Made by a program: the position numbers and the translations under genes. From positions 1 through 64,000 of the forward strand of contig JAOUFN010000001.1 of the NCBI GenBank assembly GCA_029858285.1: DNA of 64,000 bases. Reading direction: 5' to 3'. The notes under the pieces were generated by a model, which had not been told where the DNA came from, ran no database searches, and worked only from the letters and a program-made list of their open reading frames with translations. The DNA is from Nitrospirota bacterium. Lineage in GTDB: Bacteria > Nitrospirota > JACRHL01. This document shows positions 8,601 through 16,436 of the stretch, in pieces. The first letter of the stretch is position 1, and the number at the start of each line of letters is the position of its first letter.

Positions 8601-11033
8601 TCAGCCGCCGGGGCGGTCGGGGCGGTCGGGGCGATCGGGGAAGAGGGACTGGTCGCCCCTGGCGAGCAGGGCGCGGAAATCTTCCGGCGCCACCGGCGGG
8701 CTGACCAGGAACCCCTGGATCAGGTGGCACCCTTCGGCCTGCAGGAAATCCAGTTGCTCCACCGTTTCCACCCCCTCGGCCACCACCTTGAGGCCCAGAC
8801 TCTGGGCCATGGAGATGACGGTGCGGGTGATGGTGGCGCTGTCCTTGTTGGTGGTGACGTCGGTGATGAACGAACGATCCACCTTCAGGGAGTCGATGGG
8901 GAAACGCTGTAGGTAGGCCAGGGACGAATAACCGGTGCCAAAATCGTCCACCGACAGGCTGATGTTCATCTGCTTGAGGGAATTGAGGGTGAGCACCGTG
9001 TCGGTGGCACTGTGCATGAAGGTGCTTTCGGTGATTTCCATCTCCAGGTGGCGCGGGTCGAAACCCGATTCCTTGAGGATCCCGCCGATGCGCTCTGCCA
9101 GGTCTTCCTGCCAGAACTGGCGTGCCGACAGGTTCACCGCGAGGTTGATGGGGGGCAACCCCTGTTTTTGCCACTCCACGCCCTGACGGCAGGCCTCCGC
9201 GATCACCCATTCGCCGATGGGAACGATCAGGCCCGATTCCTCGGCCAGGGGAATGAACTCGCCGGGGGCCACCATGCCCAGTTCCGGGTGGCGCCAGCGC
9301 ACCAGCGCCTCGGCGCCCAGCAGCCGACCACTGGCGATATCCACCTTGGGCTGGTAATAGAGCACTAGCTCCCGGTTCTCCAGGGCCTTTTGCAGCTTGC
9401 CCTCCAGGGCCACGCGGCGCATGGCGTCGGAGTTCATGGTGCTGGTGTAAAAGCGGTAATTGTTTTTGCCCTGCACCTTGGCCCCGCGCAGGGCGGCGCT
9501 GGCGTTGCGCAGCAGGCCGTCCACGGTGGTGCCGTCGGCGGGGTAGAGCACGGCGCCGATGCTGCTGGTGAGGTACACCTCGTGGCCGTCCACCAAAAAT
9601 GGCGCCGACAGGTCTTCCAGCGCCTGCCGGGCGGCGGTGGCCACCTCGGCGGCATCGCCCACGCGGCTCAGGATGATGCAGAACTCGTCGCCACCCAGAC
9701 GCCCGATGGTGGGTTGCAGGTCGTGGTGGGAGCGGGCCACCATCCGCTCCAGGGAGGAGCGCAGGCGGTTGGCCACCTCGCGCAGCACGGAGTCGCCGGT
9801 CTGGTGGCCGAAGGCGTTGTTGATGCGCTCGAAGCGGTCCAGACCGATGTTCAGCACCGCGGCCAACTGGCGACGGCGCTGGGCGTCGTGCAGCACGTCT
9901 GACAACCGTTCGGTCAGCAACTGCCGGTTGGGCAGCGAGGTCAGGCTGTCGTAGCGGGTCAGAAAATGGATGCGGCTTTCGGTTTCGCGCTGGGTGGTGA
10001 TGTCCTGCAGGGTGCCCACCAGACGCACCAGATGACCGCGTTCGTCGAATTCCGGTTCCGCCTCCTGGTGCACGAAACGGGTTTGCTCTCCGGGGTTGGT
10101 TCCCTGCAGGCGGTATTCGAGGAAGAACGAACTGCGCTTGGCGATGCCCATCTGCATGTGTTCCAGCACCCGGTCGCTGTCCTCCGGGTGGAGCAGGCTG
10201 ACAAACGACACGAAGCTGCCGTCAAAGCGCTGGGGGGCGATGCCAAGGAGCGGCAGCACCGCATCCGACATGGTCAGGCGGTCCGGGCCGATCTCCCACT
10301 CCCACACCCCCAGGCGGGCGATGCGCTGGGCTTTTACCAGCCGCTCCTCGCTCTGCCGCAGCTTGTCGGAAATGTGTTTCTGGCGGGCCATGTAGCGCAG
10401 ACGCTGGGCCAGCACCGGCCACTGGATCGGTTTGGTGGTGAAGTCGGTGGCACCGGCCTCGTAGGCGCGGTCGATGGAGGCCAGATCGTCCAGGGCGGTG
10501 ATCATGATGACCGGGGTGTTGGCGCCACCGGGCATGGAGCGTATCGCACGGCAGGTGCCAAAGCCGTCCAGCCCCGGCATCATCACGTCCAGCAGCACGA
10601 TGTCGGGGGCAAACTGGGCAAAAAGATCGGCGCCCTGCCGGCCATTGCCGGCGGCGGCCACGGAAAAACCGGTGATTTCCAGGGAGCGGGTGGCCAGTTC
10701 GCGCATGGCGCGGTCGTCATCCACCACCAGTACCCGGACGGCGCCGGGATTGCGGGGCGGCGGGCCTCCGGGGGGATTGCCGGAAGGGGATTCCTTGCGG
10801 CGAAAGCCGTTTTTCCCGACGCTTTTGGTCACGGGAACGCGGCCGACGCCGGTGGATGCCTGGTGGGTGGAAATAGCCTTCGATGCCTCCGATGCCAAGG
10901 GGGCTGGCCCACCCGTGGCGCGCGTATGACCGGCGTAACGGAGTCTTATCGGCCAAAACGCCCCCCCTGATAAGGGCAATCGGGGCGAAAGCCCGCGGGT
11001 GACGGACGGATTTCCAAAAAACCCGTACGGCAT
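8601..11033 (-). CDS. Receiver-PAS-GGDEF-EAL signalling protein
   Basis: An 810-aa c-di-GMP protein. After a low-complexity N-terminus of about 97 residues come a receiver domain (VRVLVVDDDRAM, phospho-acceptor in DIVLLDVMMPG), a PAS-like segment, a GGDEF domain with intact RLGGDEF, and an EAL domain with intact AEALVRW and DDFGTGYSSLAYL. The RxxD inhibitory site five residues before GGDEF is absent. Both catalytic motifs look active, so direction of activity cannot be told. The chain ends in a PDRPDRPDRPGG repeat. It is the last gene of a leftward operon after the O-methyltransferase (18-base gap). The ATG at 11033 has AGGGGG ahead of it. Confidence 0.9.
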   Translation of the reverse strand: MPYGFFGNPSVTRGLSPRLPLSGGAFWPIRLRYAGHTRATGGPAPLASEASKAISTHQASTGVGRVPVTKSVGKNGFRRKESPSGNPPGGPPPRNPGAVRVLVVDDDRAMRELATRSLEITGFSVAAAGNGRQGADLFAQFAPDIVLLDVMMPGLDGFGTCRAIRSMPGGANTPVIMITALDDLASIDRAYEAGATDFTTKPIQWPVLAQRLRYMARQKHISDKLRQSEERLVKAQRIARLGVWEWEIGPDRLTMSDAVLPLLGIAPQRFDGSFVSFVSLLHPEDSDRVLEHMQMGIAKRSSFFLEYRLQGTNPGEQTRFVHQEAEPEFDERGHLVRLVGTLQDITTQRETESRIHFLTRYDSLTSLPNRQLLTERLSDVLHDAQRRRQLAAVLNIGLDRFERINNAFGHQTGDSVLREVANRLRSSLERMVARSHHDLQPTIGRLGGDEFCIILSRVGDAAEVATAARQALEDLSAPFLVDGHEVYLTSSIGAVLYPADGTTVDGLLRNASAALRGAKVQGKNNYRFYTSTMNSDAMRRVALEGKLQKALENRELVLYYQPKVDIASGRLLGAEALVRWRHPELGMVAPGEFIPLAEESGLIVPIGEWVIAEACRQGVEWQKQGLPPINLAVNLSARQFWQEDLAERIGGILKESGFDPRHLEMEITESTFMHSATDTVLTLNSLKQMNISLSVDDFGTGYSSLAYLQRFPIDSLKVDRSFITDVTTNKDSATITRTVISMAQSLGLKVVAEGVETVEQLDFLQAEGCHLIQGFLVSPPVAPEDFRALLARGDQSLFPDRPDRPDRPGG

Positions 11034-11051
11034 GCCGACCCCCTTGCGGCC

Positions 11052-11726
11052 CTAGCGTTTGCGGGCCAGCGTGAGGCCGTCGGCGATGGGCACCAGAGAC
11101 AGGTCCACCCGTGAATCGGTGTGCACCTGACGGTTGAAGCGGCGCAGCGCCTCGGTGGTGGCGTCGTGTTTGGCCGCGTCGGCCACCCGCCCGGACCACA
11201 GCACGTTGTCCACGCAGATCAGGCCCCCCGTGCGCACCAGACGCAGACACTGCTCGAAATAGACCGGGTAGTTGACCTTGTCGGCGTCGATGAAGGCGAA
11301 GTCGAAGGAGCCGGGGCCGGATTCCGCCAGAAGTCCGTCCAGAATTCCGGGGGCGTCGCCGATGCGCAGGTCGATGCGCAGGTCGTGGCCCCGATCCACC
11401 CCGATGGCTCGCCAGTGGCGGCGGGCAATCTCTGCCGTTGCGGCGTCGCTGTCCACGGCCACCAGGGTGCCGTCCGGGGGCAGGGCGAGGGCCACGGCGG
11501 CGGCGGAGTAGCCGGTGAACACGCCGATTTCGAGGGCTTTTCGGACCCCGAGCAGGCGCACGAGCAGGGCCATGAACTGCCCCTGTTCCGGGGCGATCTG
11601 CATGCGCGCGTCGAGGTGGTGGCGGGTTTCCTCGCGCAGCAGGCGCAGGGATTCCGGCTCACGCAGGGAGACATCCAGCAGATACTGGTACAGGGCGCCG
11701 GGCAGGCCAAGGGTGCGGCGGGTCAT
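11052..11726 (-). CDS. Class I SAM-dependent O-methyltransferase (caffeoyl-CoA type family)
   Basis: A 224-aa enzyme of the O-methyltransferase family 3. SAM-binding motif I is ALEIGVFTGYSAAAVALAL; a FDFAFIDADKVNY block and GGLICVDNVLWSGRV follow, all typical of this cation-dependent family. It starts at ATG 11726, overlapping the TGA of the upstream hydrolase-like gene as ATGA, so the two are translationally coupled. The substrate cannot be told from sequence. Length is normal for the family. Confidence 0.9.
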   Translation of the reverse strand: MTRRTLGLPGALYQYLLDVSLREPESLRLLREETRHHLDARMQIAPEQGQFMALLVRLLGVRKALEIGVFTGYSAAAVALALPPDGTLVAVDSDAATAEIARRHWRAIGVDRGHDLRIDLRIGDAPGILDGLLAESGPGSFDFAFIDADKVNYPVYFEQCLRLVRTGGLICVDNVLWSGRVADAAKHDATTEALRRFNRQVHTDSRVDLSLVPIADGLTLARKR

Positions 11727-12805
11727 TTGGCGGTTCCGGGGCCGGTTCCGGGCGTGATTTGGGGGGCGATTTCGGGCTGTTTTTTGTTCCGGGCCGCCTG
11801 CAGGGCGCGCAGCACGGTGTCCGCCACCCGTTCCGGCTGGTCCAGCAGCAGGTTGCCCGGAGCGCCGGGCACCGGCAGGTCCACGGCGCCTTCGGCCAGC
11901 GCGGCCTGGGCCTTGTTCCAGGTGGTGTTGTAGCCTTCGGCGGTCCAGCCCTGCGGCAGACCGGCGGCCGACGCCGCCACGACCGGCGTCTCGCGGTACA
12001 GCACAAAGCGGGGGCGGGCCGGGTCCGGCGAGTAGGTGCGGGCGGGGTAGGCCTGGTGCAGCAACCAGTGGAACTCCGCCGCCACGGTTTCGTAGTAGCC
12101 GGGATACCGCAGGTGGCGGGAAAAAGTTTCTGTCTGGGGGGGCGGCGTCACGCCGGGCGGAAGGCCCAGAAAATGCGCGGCGCCGAAATGGGCCCAGGGC
12201 AGGGCGTGCTGCACATGCCTCAACAGGCGGGAACGGTGCGCCTCTGCCAGAGGGGTGAATTCCGGGGTGGCGGCGTCCACCAGTACCAGGGACAGCACGC
12301 GGTCCGGGTGGCGCGCGATAAAGGCCCCCGCCACCACCGCCCCCTCGCCGTGTGCGGCCAGCACCAGCGGGCCGTCCTCGCGGGCGGCGCGCAGCAGGGC
12401 GGAAAGGTCTGCCGCGAGATGGGCAGCGTCGCGCGGGCGGGGCCCGACCTCGCTCCAGCCGTAACCGGCCCGGTCGTAGGCGCACACGCGGGCGTGGGGC
12501 GCCAGCCGCGCCATCACCGGCAGCCAGTGAATGGACCATTCGCCGACGGCGGCCTCCAGCACCACGGTGGGGCTGCCGTCACCCAGACAGTTGAGGTGCA
12601 GGCGATAGCCCCCGACGTCGTAGGTGGTTCCGGGGGCCGGGTAGCGGTGGCGGTCGTTCTGCTCCCACAGATGCTGGGCGAGCATGGCCATTCCCGCACC
12701 CGCAAGCAGCGCCATCAGCGTCGCCCCCAGGACGCGGCTGAGGCCCCACTGGAAGCCGTGGATGCGGACCGCGCGCCGGTAGCGGGTGGGTTCGCCGTTG
12801 CTCAT
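11723..12805 (-). CDS. Alpha/beta-hydrolase fold protein lacking the catalytic serine and histidine
   Basis: A 360-aa protein with an N-terminal hydrophobic segment (GATLMALLAGAGMAMLAQHL) that probably anchors it to the membrane, then an alpha/beta-hydrolase domain. The oxyanion-side strand (SPTVVLEAAVGEWS) and RVCAYDRAGYGWSE block are normal. The nucleophile elbow, expected as GHSxGG, reads AAHGEGAVV, so the serine is replaced by glycine. The terminal motif, expected as GHxIxLDQPE, reads GNLLLDQPE and has no histidine. It is thus likely a pseudoenzyme or has a different chemistry. It sits 13 bases after hemJ and is coupled to the O-methyltransferase. Confidence 0.82.
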   Translation of the reverse strand: MSNGEPTRYRRAVRIHGFQWGLSRVLGATLMALLAGAGMAMLAQHLWEQNDRHRYPAPGTTYDVGGYRLHLNCLGDGSPTVVLEAAVGEWSIHWLPVMARLAPHARVCAYDRAGYGWSEVGPRPRDAAHLAADLSALLRAAREDGPLVLAAHGEGAVVAGAFIARHPDRVLSLVLVDAATPEFTPLAEAHRSRLLRHVQHALPWAHFGAAHFLGLPPGVTPPPQTETFSRHLRYPGYYETVAAEFHWLLHQAYPARTYSPDPARPRFVLYRETPVVAASAAGLPQGWTAEGYNTTWNKAQAALAEGAVDLPVPGAPGNLLLDQPERVADTVLRALQAARNKKQPEIAPQITPGTGPGTAK

Positions 12806-12818
12806 GCCCGGACCTCGT

Positions 12819-13244
12819 TCAGAATGGCCGCACCACGGCCAGGATCACCACGGCGAACAGCACCAGCGTGGGCAGCTCGTTGAACCAGCGGTAAAACCGG
12901 TGCGAACGGGTGTTGGCGCCCGCCGCAAAACGCGCCACCATGCGGCCACACACCAGGTGATAGGCGATCAGCCCGGCCACCAGCGCCAGCTTGACGCGAA
13001 ACCAGCCCGAGGGGGCGATGTGGCTCCAGCCGCCCGCGGCCAGCAGCACACCGAACAGCGTGGTGAGCAGCATGGCCGGGGTCATGATGAAGCGATACAG
13101 CTTGCGCTCCATCACGCAGAACTGCTCGTGCAGCGGCCCGGACGGCCCGGCGGCGGCGTGGTACACGAACAGGCGCGGCAGGTAGAACAGGCCGGCGAAC
13201 CAACTGACCATGAAGATGATGTGGAGCGCCTTGATCCAGAGCAT
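12819..13244 (-). CDS. hemJ: Protoporphyrinogen IX oxidase HemJ
   Basis: A 141-aa inner-membrane protein with four hydrophobic helices, matching HemJ (UPF0093), which oxidises protoporphyrinogen IX to protoporphyrin IX in haem synthesis. The diagnostic N-terminus LWIKALHIIFMVSWFAGLFY followed by LPRLFVYH, the MERKLYRFIMTPAM block and RWFNELPTLVLF near the C-terminus are present. It is the first gene of the leftward operon and diverges from the cytochrome operon at 13577. Confidence 0.95.
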   Translation of the reverse strand: MLWIKALHIIFMVSWFAGLFYLPRLFVYHAAAGPSGPLHEQFCVMERKLYRFIMTPAMLLTTLFGVLLAAGGWSHIAPSGWFRVKLALVAGLIAYHLVCGRMVARFAAGANTRSHRFYRWFNELPTLVLFAVVILAVVRPF

Positions 13245-13437
13245 GGGGCCTTTTGCGGAAAACGGTCCGGTGTGTTCGAACGATGCAGTGTTCTACACCA
13301 CCCGGAGCGCCGGAGCAAATTTTTCCGGCCGTGACGGGCCGCGCCTGCGGGGGATCACCGGCAACCTTCCGGATACTTTCCGGAAACCTGAGCGCCGTTC
13401 AGGGTGGGTTCAGAATGCCGCGTCAAAATGACTCCAA

Positions 13438-13505
13438 CGGCGGCGGATTTCCGATCCGCTTTCCTCCCCCTTTCGGGATCGGGGATTCGCCGCCGGCAAT
13501 TTTTT
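13438..13505 (+). terminator. Hairpin with T tract in the leader of the cytochrome operon
   Basis: An inverted repeat of 20 bases per arm (13438-13457 and 13476-13495, three positions mismatched or G-U) is followed four bases later by six T. It reads as an intrinsic terminator on the plus strand 70 bases before the b561-SHP gene, with no gene ending just upstream on that strand, so it may act as a leader attenuator. The rest of the 332-base hemJ-cytochrome gap shows no gene. Confidence 0.5.
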
Positions 13506-13576
13506 GATGCTATCCCCCGCGCCTTCCACCCGGCCAACGCCGTGGCGGGAGGTGCGGGCAACGACGGAGGTACCGA

Positions 13577-14698
13577 ATGCACGCCCCGCGACAGGCAGAC
13601 AATCCCCGGACGATGGCATTGGATTCCACGGCATTGGATTCTACGGCAGCGGAATCGGCCAGCATCCGGGTATGGGATCCGCTGATACGGGTGTTTCACT
13701 GGACGCTGGTGATCGCCTTTTCACTGGCCTGGCTGACCTCGGAGGACCGCGCGGCGGATTTCCACGCCATCGCCGGATATGTAATTCTGGGGCTGGTGGC
13801 CCTGCGTCTGGCGTGGGGGGTGATCGGTACCCACCATGCACGTTTTGTCAGTTTCGTCCGCCATCCCCGGGAGGGGGTGCGGTATCTGGTGGACCTTTAT
13901 CACCGCCGGGGCCACCCCTGTGTGGGGCACAATCCGGCGGCGGCCTGGATGGTGGTCACGTTGCTGGCTTCCCTGACCCTGACCGGGGTGACGGGCCTGA
14001 TGGCCTATGGCGCCAAGGAAGGTTTGGGGCCCATGGGGGCGGTGATGCCTCCCTGGGGGGAAGCCGCCGACCTGCTGGGGGATATGCACGGGGTACTGGC
14101 GGGGTTTACCCTGTTTCTGGTTGGATTGCATGTGGCTGGCGTAATGGCCAGCAGCCTGGTTCATCGGGAGAATTTGGTGAGAGCCATGATTACAGGACAA
14201 AAAAAGGTGCGTGAGGTGCCGACCGGCGAACCCGATCCGGGCGCGTCGGGGCCGGCACAGGGAATGCGGCTTGGCCTGGGTTCCGGGTGGGTGGCCGGAG
14301 TGGCAATGGCCGTGCTGCTGGGCGCCTTCCTGGCCGCCGCCGGAGCGGCCGTGGCGGCGCCCGCCAGCGCGGTAAACGACCGCCTGACGGAATACCGCGG
14401 CAAGGGCGCCGGACCGTTTTCGGCGGACGCCGGGCGAAAATTGTTCGAGGCCACCTACACGGTGGAGGGGGAAAAGCGCAATTGCGCCGCCTGCCACACC
14501 ACCGACCTGAAAAAGAAGGGCAAGCATCAGGAAACCGGCAAGCCCATCGACCCGCTGGCCCCGTCGGTGACGACCGACCGCCTGACGGACAGCGCCAAAA
14601 TCGAAAAATGGTTCCTGCGCAACTGCAAGTGGACCATCGGAAGACCCTGCACGCCCCAGGAAAAAGGCGACGTGCTGATGTTCCTCCAGACCCAGTAG
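13577..14698 (+). CDS. Cytochrome b561 - SHP-type cytochrome c fusion
   Basis: A 373-aa protein. Residues about 30-205 form a b561-type domain with several membrane helices (RVWDPLIRVFHW with His41, then DFHAIAGYVILG and DMHGVLAGFTLFLVGLH). After a linker and one more hydrophobic helix (about 240-262), residues 265-373 match the sphaeroides haem protein/DUF1924 type: NCAACH haem site (Cys303, Cys306, His307), then RNCKWTIGRPC, where Asn349 is the candidate distal ligand and Cys350/Cys358 a disulfide. In other bacteria SHP, DHC and the b561 are separate neighbouring genes. A GGAGG site precedes ATG 13577. DHC follows. Confidence 0.85.
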   Translation: MHAPRQADNPRTMALDSTALDSTAAESASIRVWDPLIRVFHWTLVIAFSLAWLTSEDRAADFHAIAGYVILGLVALRLAWGVIGTHHARFVSFVRHPREGVRYLVDLYHRRGHPCVGHNPAAAWMVVTLLASLTLTGVTGLMAYGAKEGLGPMGAVMPPWGEAADLLGDMHGVLAGFTLFLVGLHVAGVMASSLVHRENLVRAMITGQKKVREVPTGEPDPGASGPAQGMRLGLGSGWVAGVAMAVLLGAFLAAAGAAVAAPASAVNDRLTEYRGKGAGPFSADAGRKLFEATYTVEGEKRNCAACHTTDLKKKGKHQETGKPIDPLAPSVTTDRLTDSAKIEKWFLRNCKWTIGRPCTPQEKGDVLMFLQTQ

Positions 14699-14780
14699 AC
14701 ACGGGACCGGAATGTGACAGGGGACCATTGAAACACACCTGGCGGAAAATATTTTATCCGCCCCGCGAAGGAGTACCGCC

Positions 14781-15401
14781 ATGCAGTTCCGCACACCGAA
14801 AGACAGCCGGTCGCCCAAGGGCAGCAGGCAGCCTCACCACATGCAGCCCCGCCACTGGGTGGCCAGCGCGATTTTTGTGGCCCTGTTCGCAGCGGGTCTG
14901 ACGGCGGTGCAGGCCGAAGGGGGAGAGGGGGCCGTGACCCTGGTGGCCAAAAAGCGCGCTCCCGGCGTGGCCCCGGTAACCAACGACCTGTACCGCGAGG
15001 AGTGCGGCTCATGCCACTTCGCCTACCAGCCGGGGCTGCTGCCCGGAGCCAGTTGGAAACCCCTCATGGAGGGGCTGGACAACCACTTTGGCGACAACGC
15101 CGAACTGGCCCCGGAGGTGCAGGCGAAACTCACCGCCTTTGTGCTCGAAAACGCCGCCGACAACGCCACCAACCGCCTGTCCCAGCGCATCATGCGCTCG
15201 GCGAAGGGGGCGGCCCCCCGGCGTATCGGTGAGGTGCCCTTCATCCGCAAGGAACACCGGGAAATCCCCGCCAAAATGCTGGCCGACAACCCGCAGGTCA
15301 AATCCCTGTCGCGCTGCGAGGCCTGCCACCGGCGCGCGGAGGAGGGATATTTTAACGAACACAGCGTGGACATCCCCGGCTTCGGCAAGTGGGAGGACTG
15401 A
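14781..15401 (+). CDS. Diheme cytochrome c (DHC family)
   Basis: A 206-aa periplasmic cytochrome with a signal peptide (WVASAIFVALFAAGLTAVQA, residues about 26-45) and two haem sites: CGSCH (75-79) and CEACH (179-183). The blocks YREECGSCHFAYQPGLLP and DNATNRLSQRIMRS are those of DHC, the partner that passes electrons to SHP. It is transcribed behind the b561-SHP fusion, with GGAG before ATG 14781, and is followed by a PepSY gene whose ribosome site lies inside the DHC end. Confidence 0.9.
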   Translation: MQFRTPKDSRSPKGSRQPHHMQPRHWVASAIFVALFAAGLTAVQAEGGEGAVTLVAKKRAPGVAPVTNDLYREECGSCHFAYQPGLLPGASWKPLMEGLDNHFGDNAELAPEVQAKLTAFVLENAADNATNRLSQRIMRSAKGAAPRRIGEVPFIRKEHREIPAKMLADNPQVKSLSRCEACHRRAEEGYFNEHSVDIPGFGKWED

Positions 15402-15403
15402 AC

Positions 15404-15763
15404 GTGCCGCGCCACTCCGCCCGCATCGCAATCCGGAGGGGGAAGCGCATGGCCGCCGTGTTGGCCCTGGCCCTTCCGGGGGTGATGCTCCCGGGGGTGT
15501 TGCTGGCGCCCCCGGCGTGGGCGGGTGACGTGGACCACAGCCGGGTGCGCAAGCTGGTCGAGAGTGGCGAAATCCGGCCGCTGGCGGAACTGCTGCGGCG
15601 CGCGCAGGAACAGCATCAGGGAGAATTGCTGGAGGCCGAAATCGAGGAAGAAGGGGGAAAACTGGTGTACGAAATCGAACTACTGGCTCCGAACGGGGAG
15701 GTGTGGGAAGTTTATTTCGACGCCCGCAGCGGCGAACTGCTGAAAGTCGCACGGGAGGACTGA
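15404..15763 (+). CDS. Secreted PepSY-domain protein
   Basis: A 119-aa protein with a twin-positive N-terminus and a hydrophobic signal (AAVLALALPGVMLPGVLLA) ending near PAWAG. The mature part is a single PepSY domain: VRKLVESGEIRPLAELLRRA, then GELLEAEIEEEGGKLVYEIEL and WEVYFDARSGELLKV. Such proteins often sit beside OmpR-type two-component systems and may act as periplasmic modulators. GTG 15404 is chosen since GGGAGG lies seven bases ahead; it falls two bases after the DHC stop. The response regulator starts four bases later. Confidence 0.85.
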   Translation: MPRHSARIAIRRGKRMAAVLALALPGVMLPGVLLAPPAWAGDVDHSRVRKLVESGEIRPLAELLRRAQEQHQGELLEAEIEEEGGKLVYEIELLAPNGEVWEVYFDARSGELLKVARED

Positions 15764-15767
15764 CGCC

Positions 15768-16436
15768 ATGCGGGTTCTGGTGGTGGAAGACGAAGAGACC
15801 CTGCGTACCCGGTTGCACGACTCCCTGGCGGCGGCCGGATACGCGGTGGACGCCACCGGCAACGGGGCCAGCGCCGAGATTCTGGGCGACCAGTTTCCCT
15901 ATGACGCCGTGGTGCTCGATCTGGGGCTGCCCGGCAAGGCCGGACTGGATGTTCTGAAGGCCTGGCGGCGGCGGCGCAACCTCGTGCCGGTGATTGTGCT
16001 CACCGCACGCGGCCAGTGGCACGAAAAGGTCGATGGTTTTTCCGCCGGGGCCGACGATTATCTGGGCAAGCCGTTCCACATGCCGGAACTGATCGCCCGC
16101 CTCGGGGCCCTGGTCCGCCGCAGCCAGGGGCGCACCCAGGGGCCGCTGACGGTGGGGGGGGTGGCCCTGGACGAGGAAACCCAGCAAGTGGCCGTGGACG
16201 GCACCATCCACCGCCTGACCGGCGTGGAGTTTCGCCTGCTGCGCGCCCTGATGCTGAACCGTGGCCGGGTGCTCTCCAAGGAACGTCTGGAAGAACACGT
16301 TTACGACATGAACGCCGAGCGCGGCAGCAACGTCATCGAGGTCTACATCAAGCGCCTGCGCGACAAGGTGGGGCGCGACATGATCCAGACCCGGCGCGGG
16401 CAGGGGTACGTGTTCGGGGGCGGGGGCGACGGGTGA
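15768..16436 (+). CDS. OmpR/PhoP-family response regulator
   Basis: A 222-aa DNA-binding regulator. Receiver: VLVVEDEETL, the phospho-acceptor in DAVVLDLGLPG (about residue 51), and GKPF lysine near 102. Output: winged-helix with LTGVEFRLLRALMLNRGRVLSKERL and NVIEVYIKRLRDKVG plus RGQGYVF. Closest in style to QseB/PmrA-type regulators. It lies between the PepSY gene and its histidine kinase, whose GTG start overlaps its TGA stop. Confidence 0.94.
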   Translation: MRVLVVEDEETLRTRLHDSLAAAGYAVDATGNGASAEILGDQFPYDAVVLDLGLPGKAGLDVLKAWRRRRNLVPVIVLTARGQWHEKVDGFSAGADDYLGKPFHMPELIARLGALVRRSQGRTQGPLTVGGVALDEETQQVAVDGTIHRLTGVEFRLLRALMLNRGRVLSKERLEEHVYDMNAERGSNVIEVYIKRLRDKVGRDMIQTRRGQGYVFGGGGDG

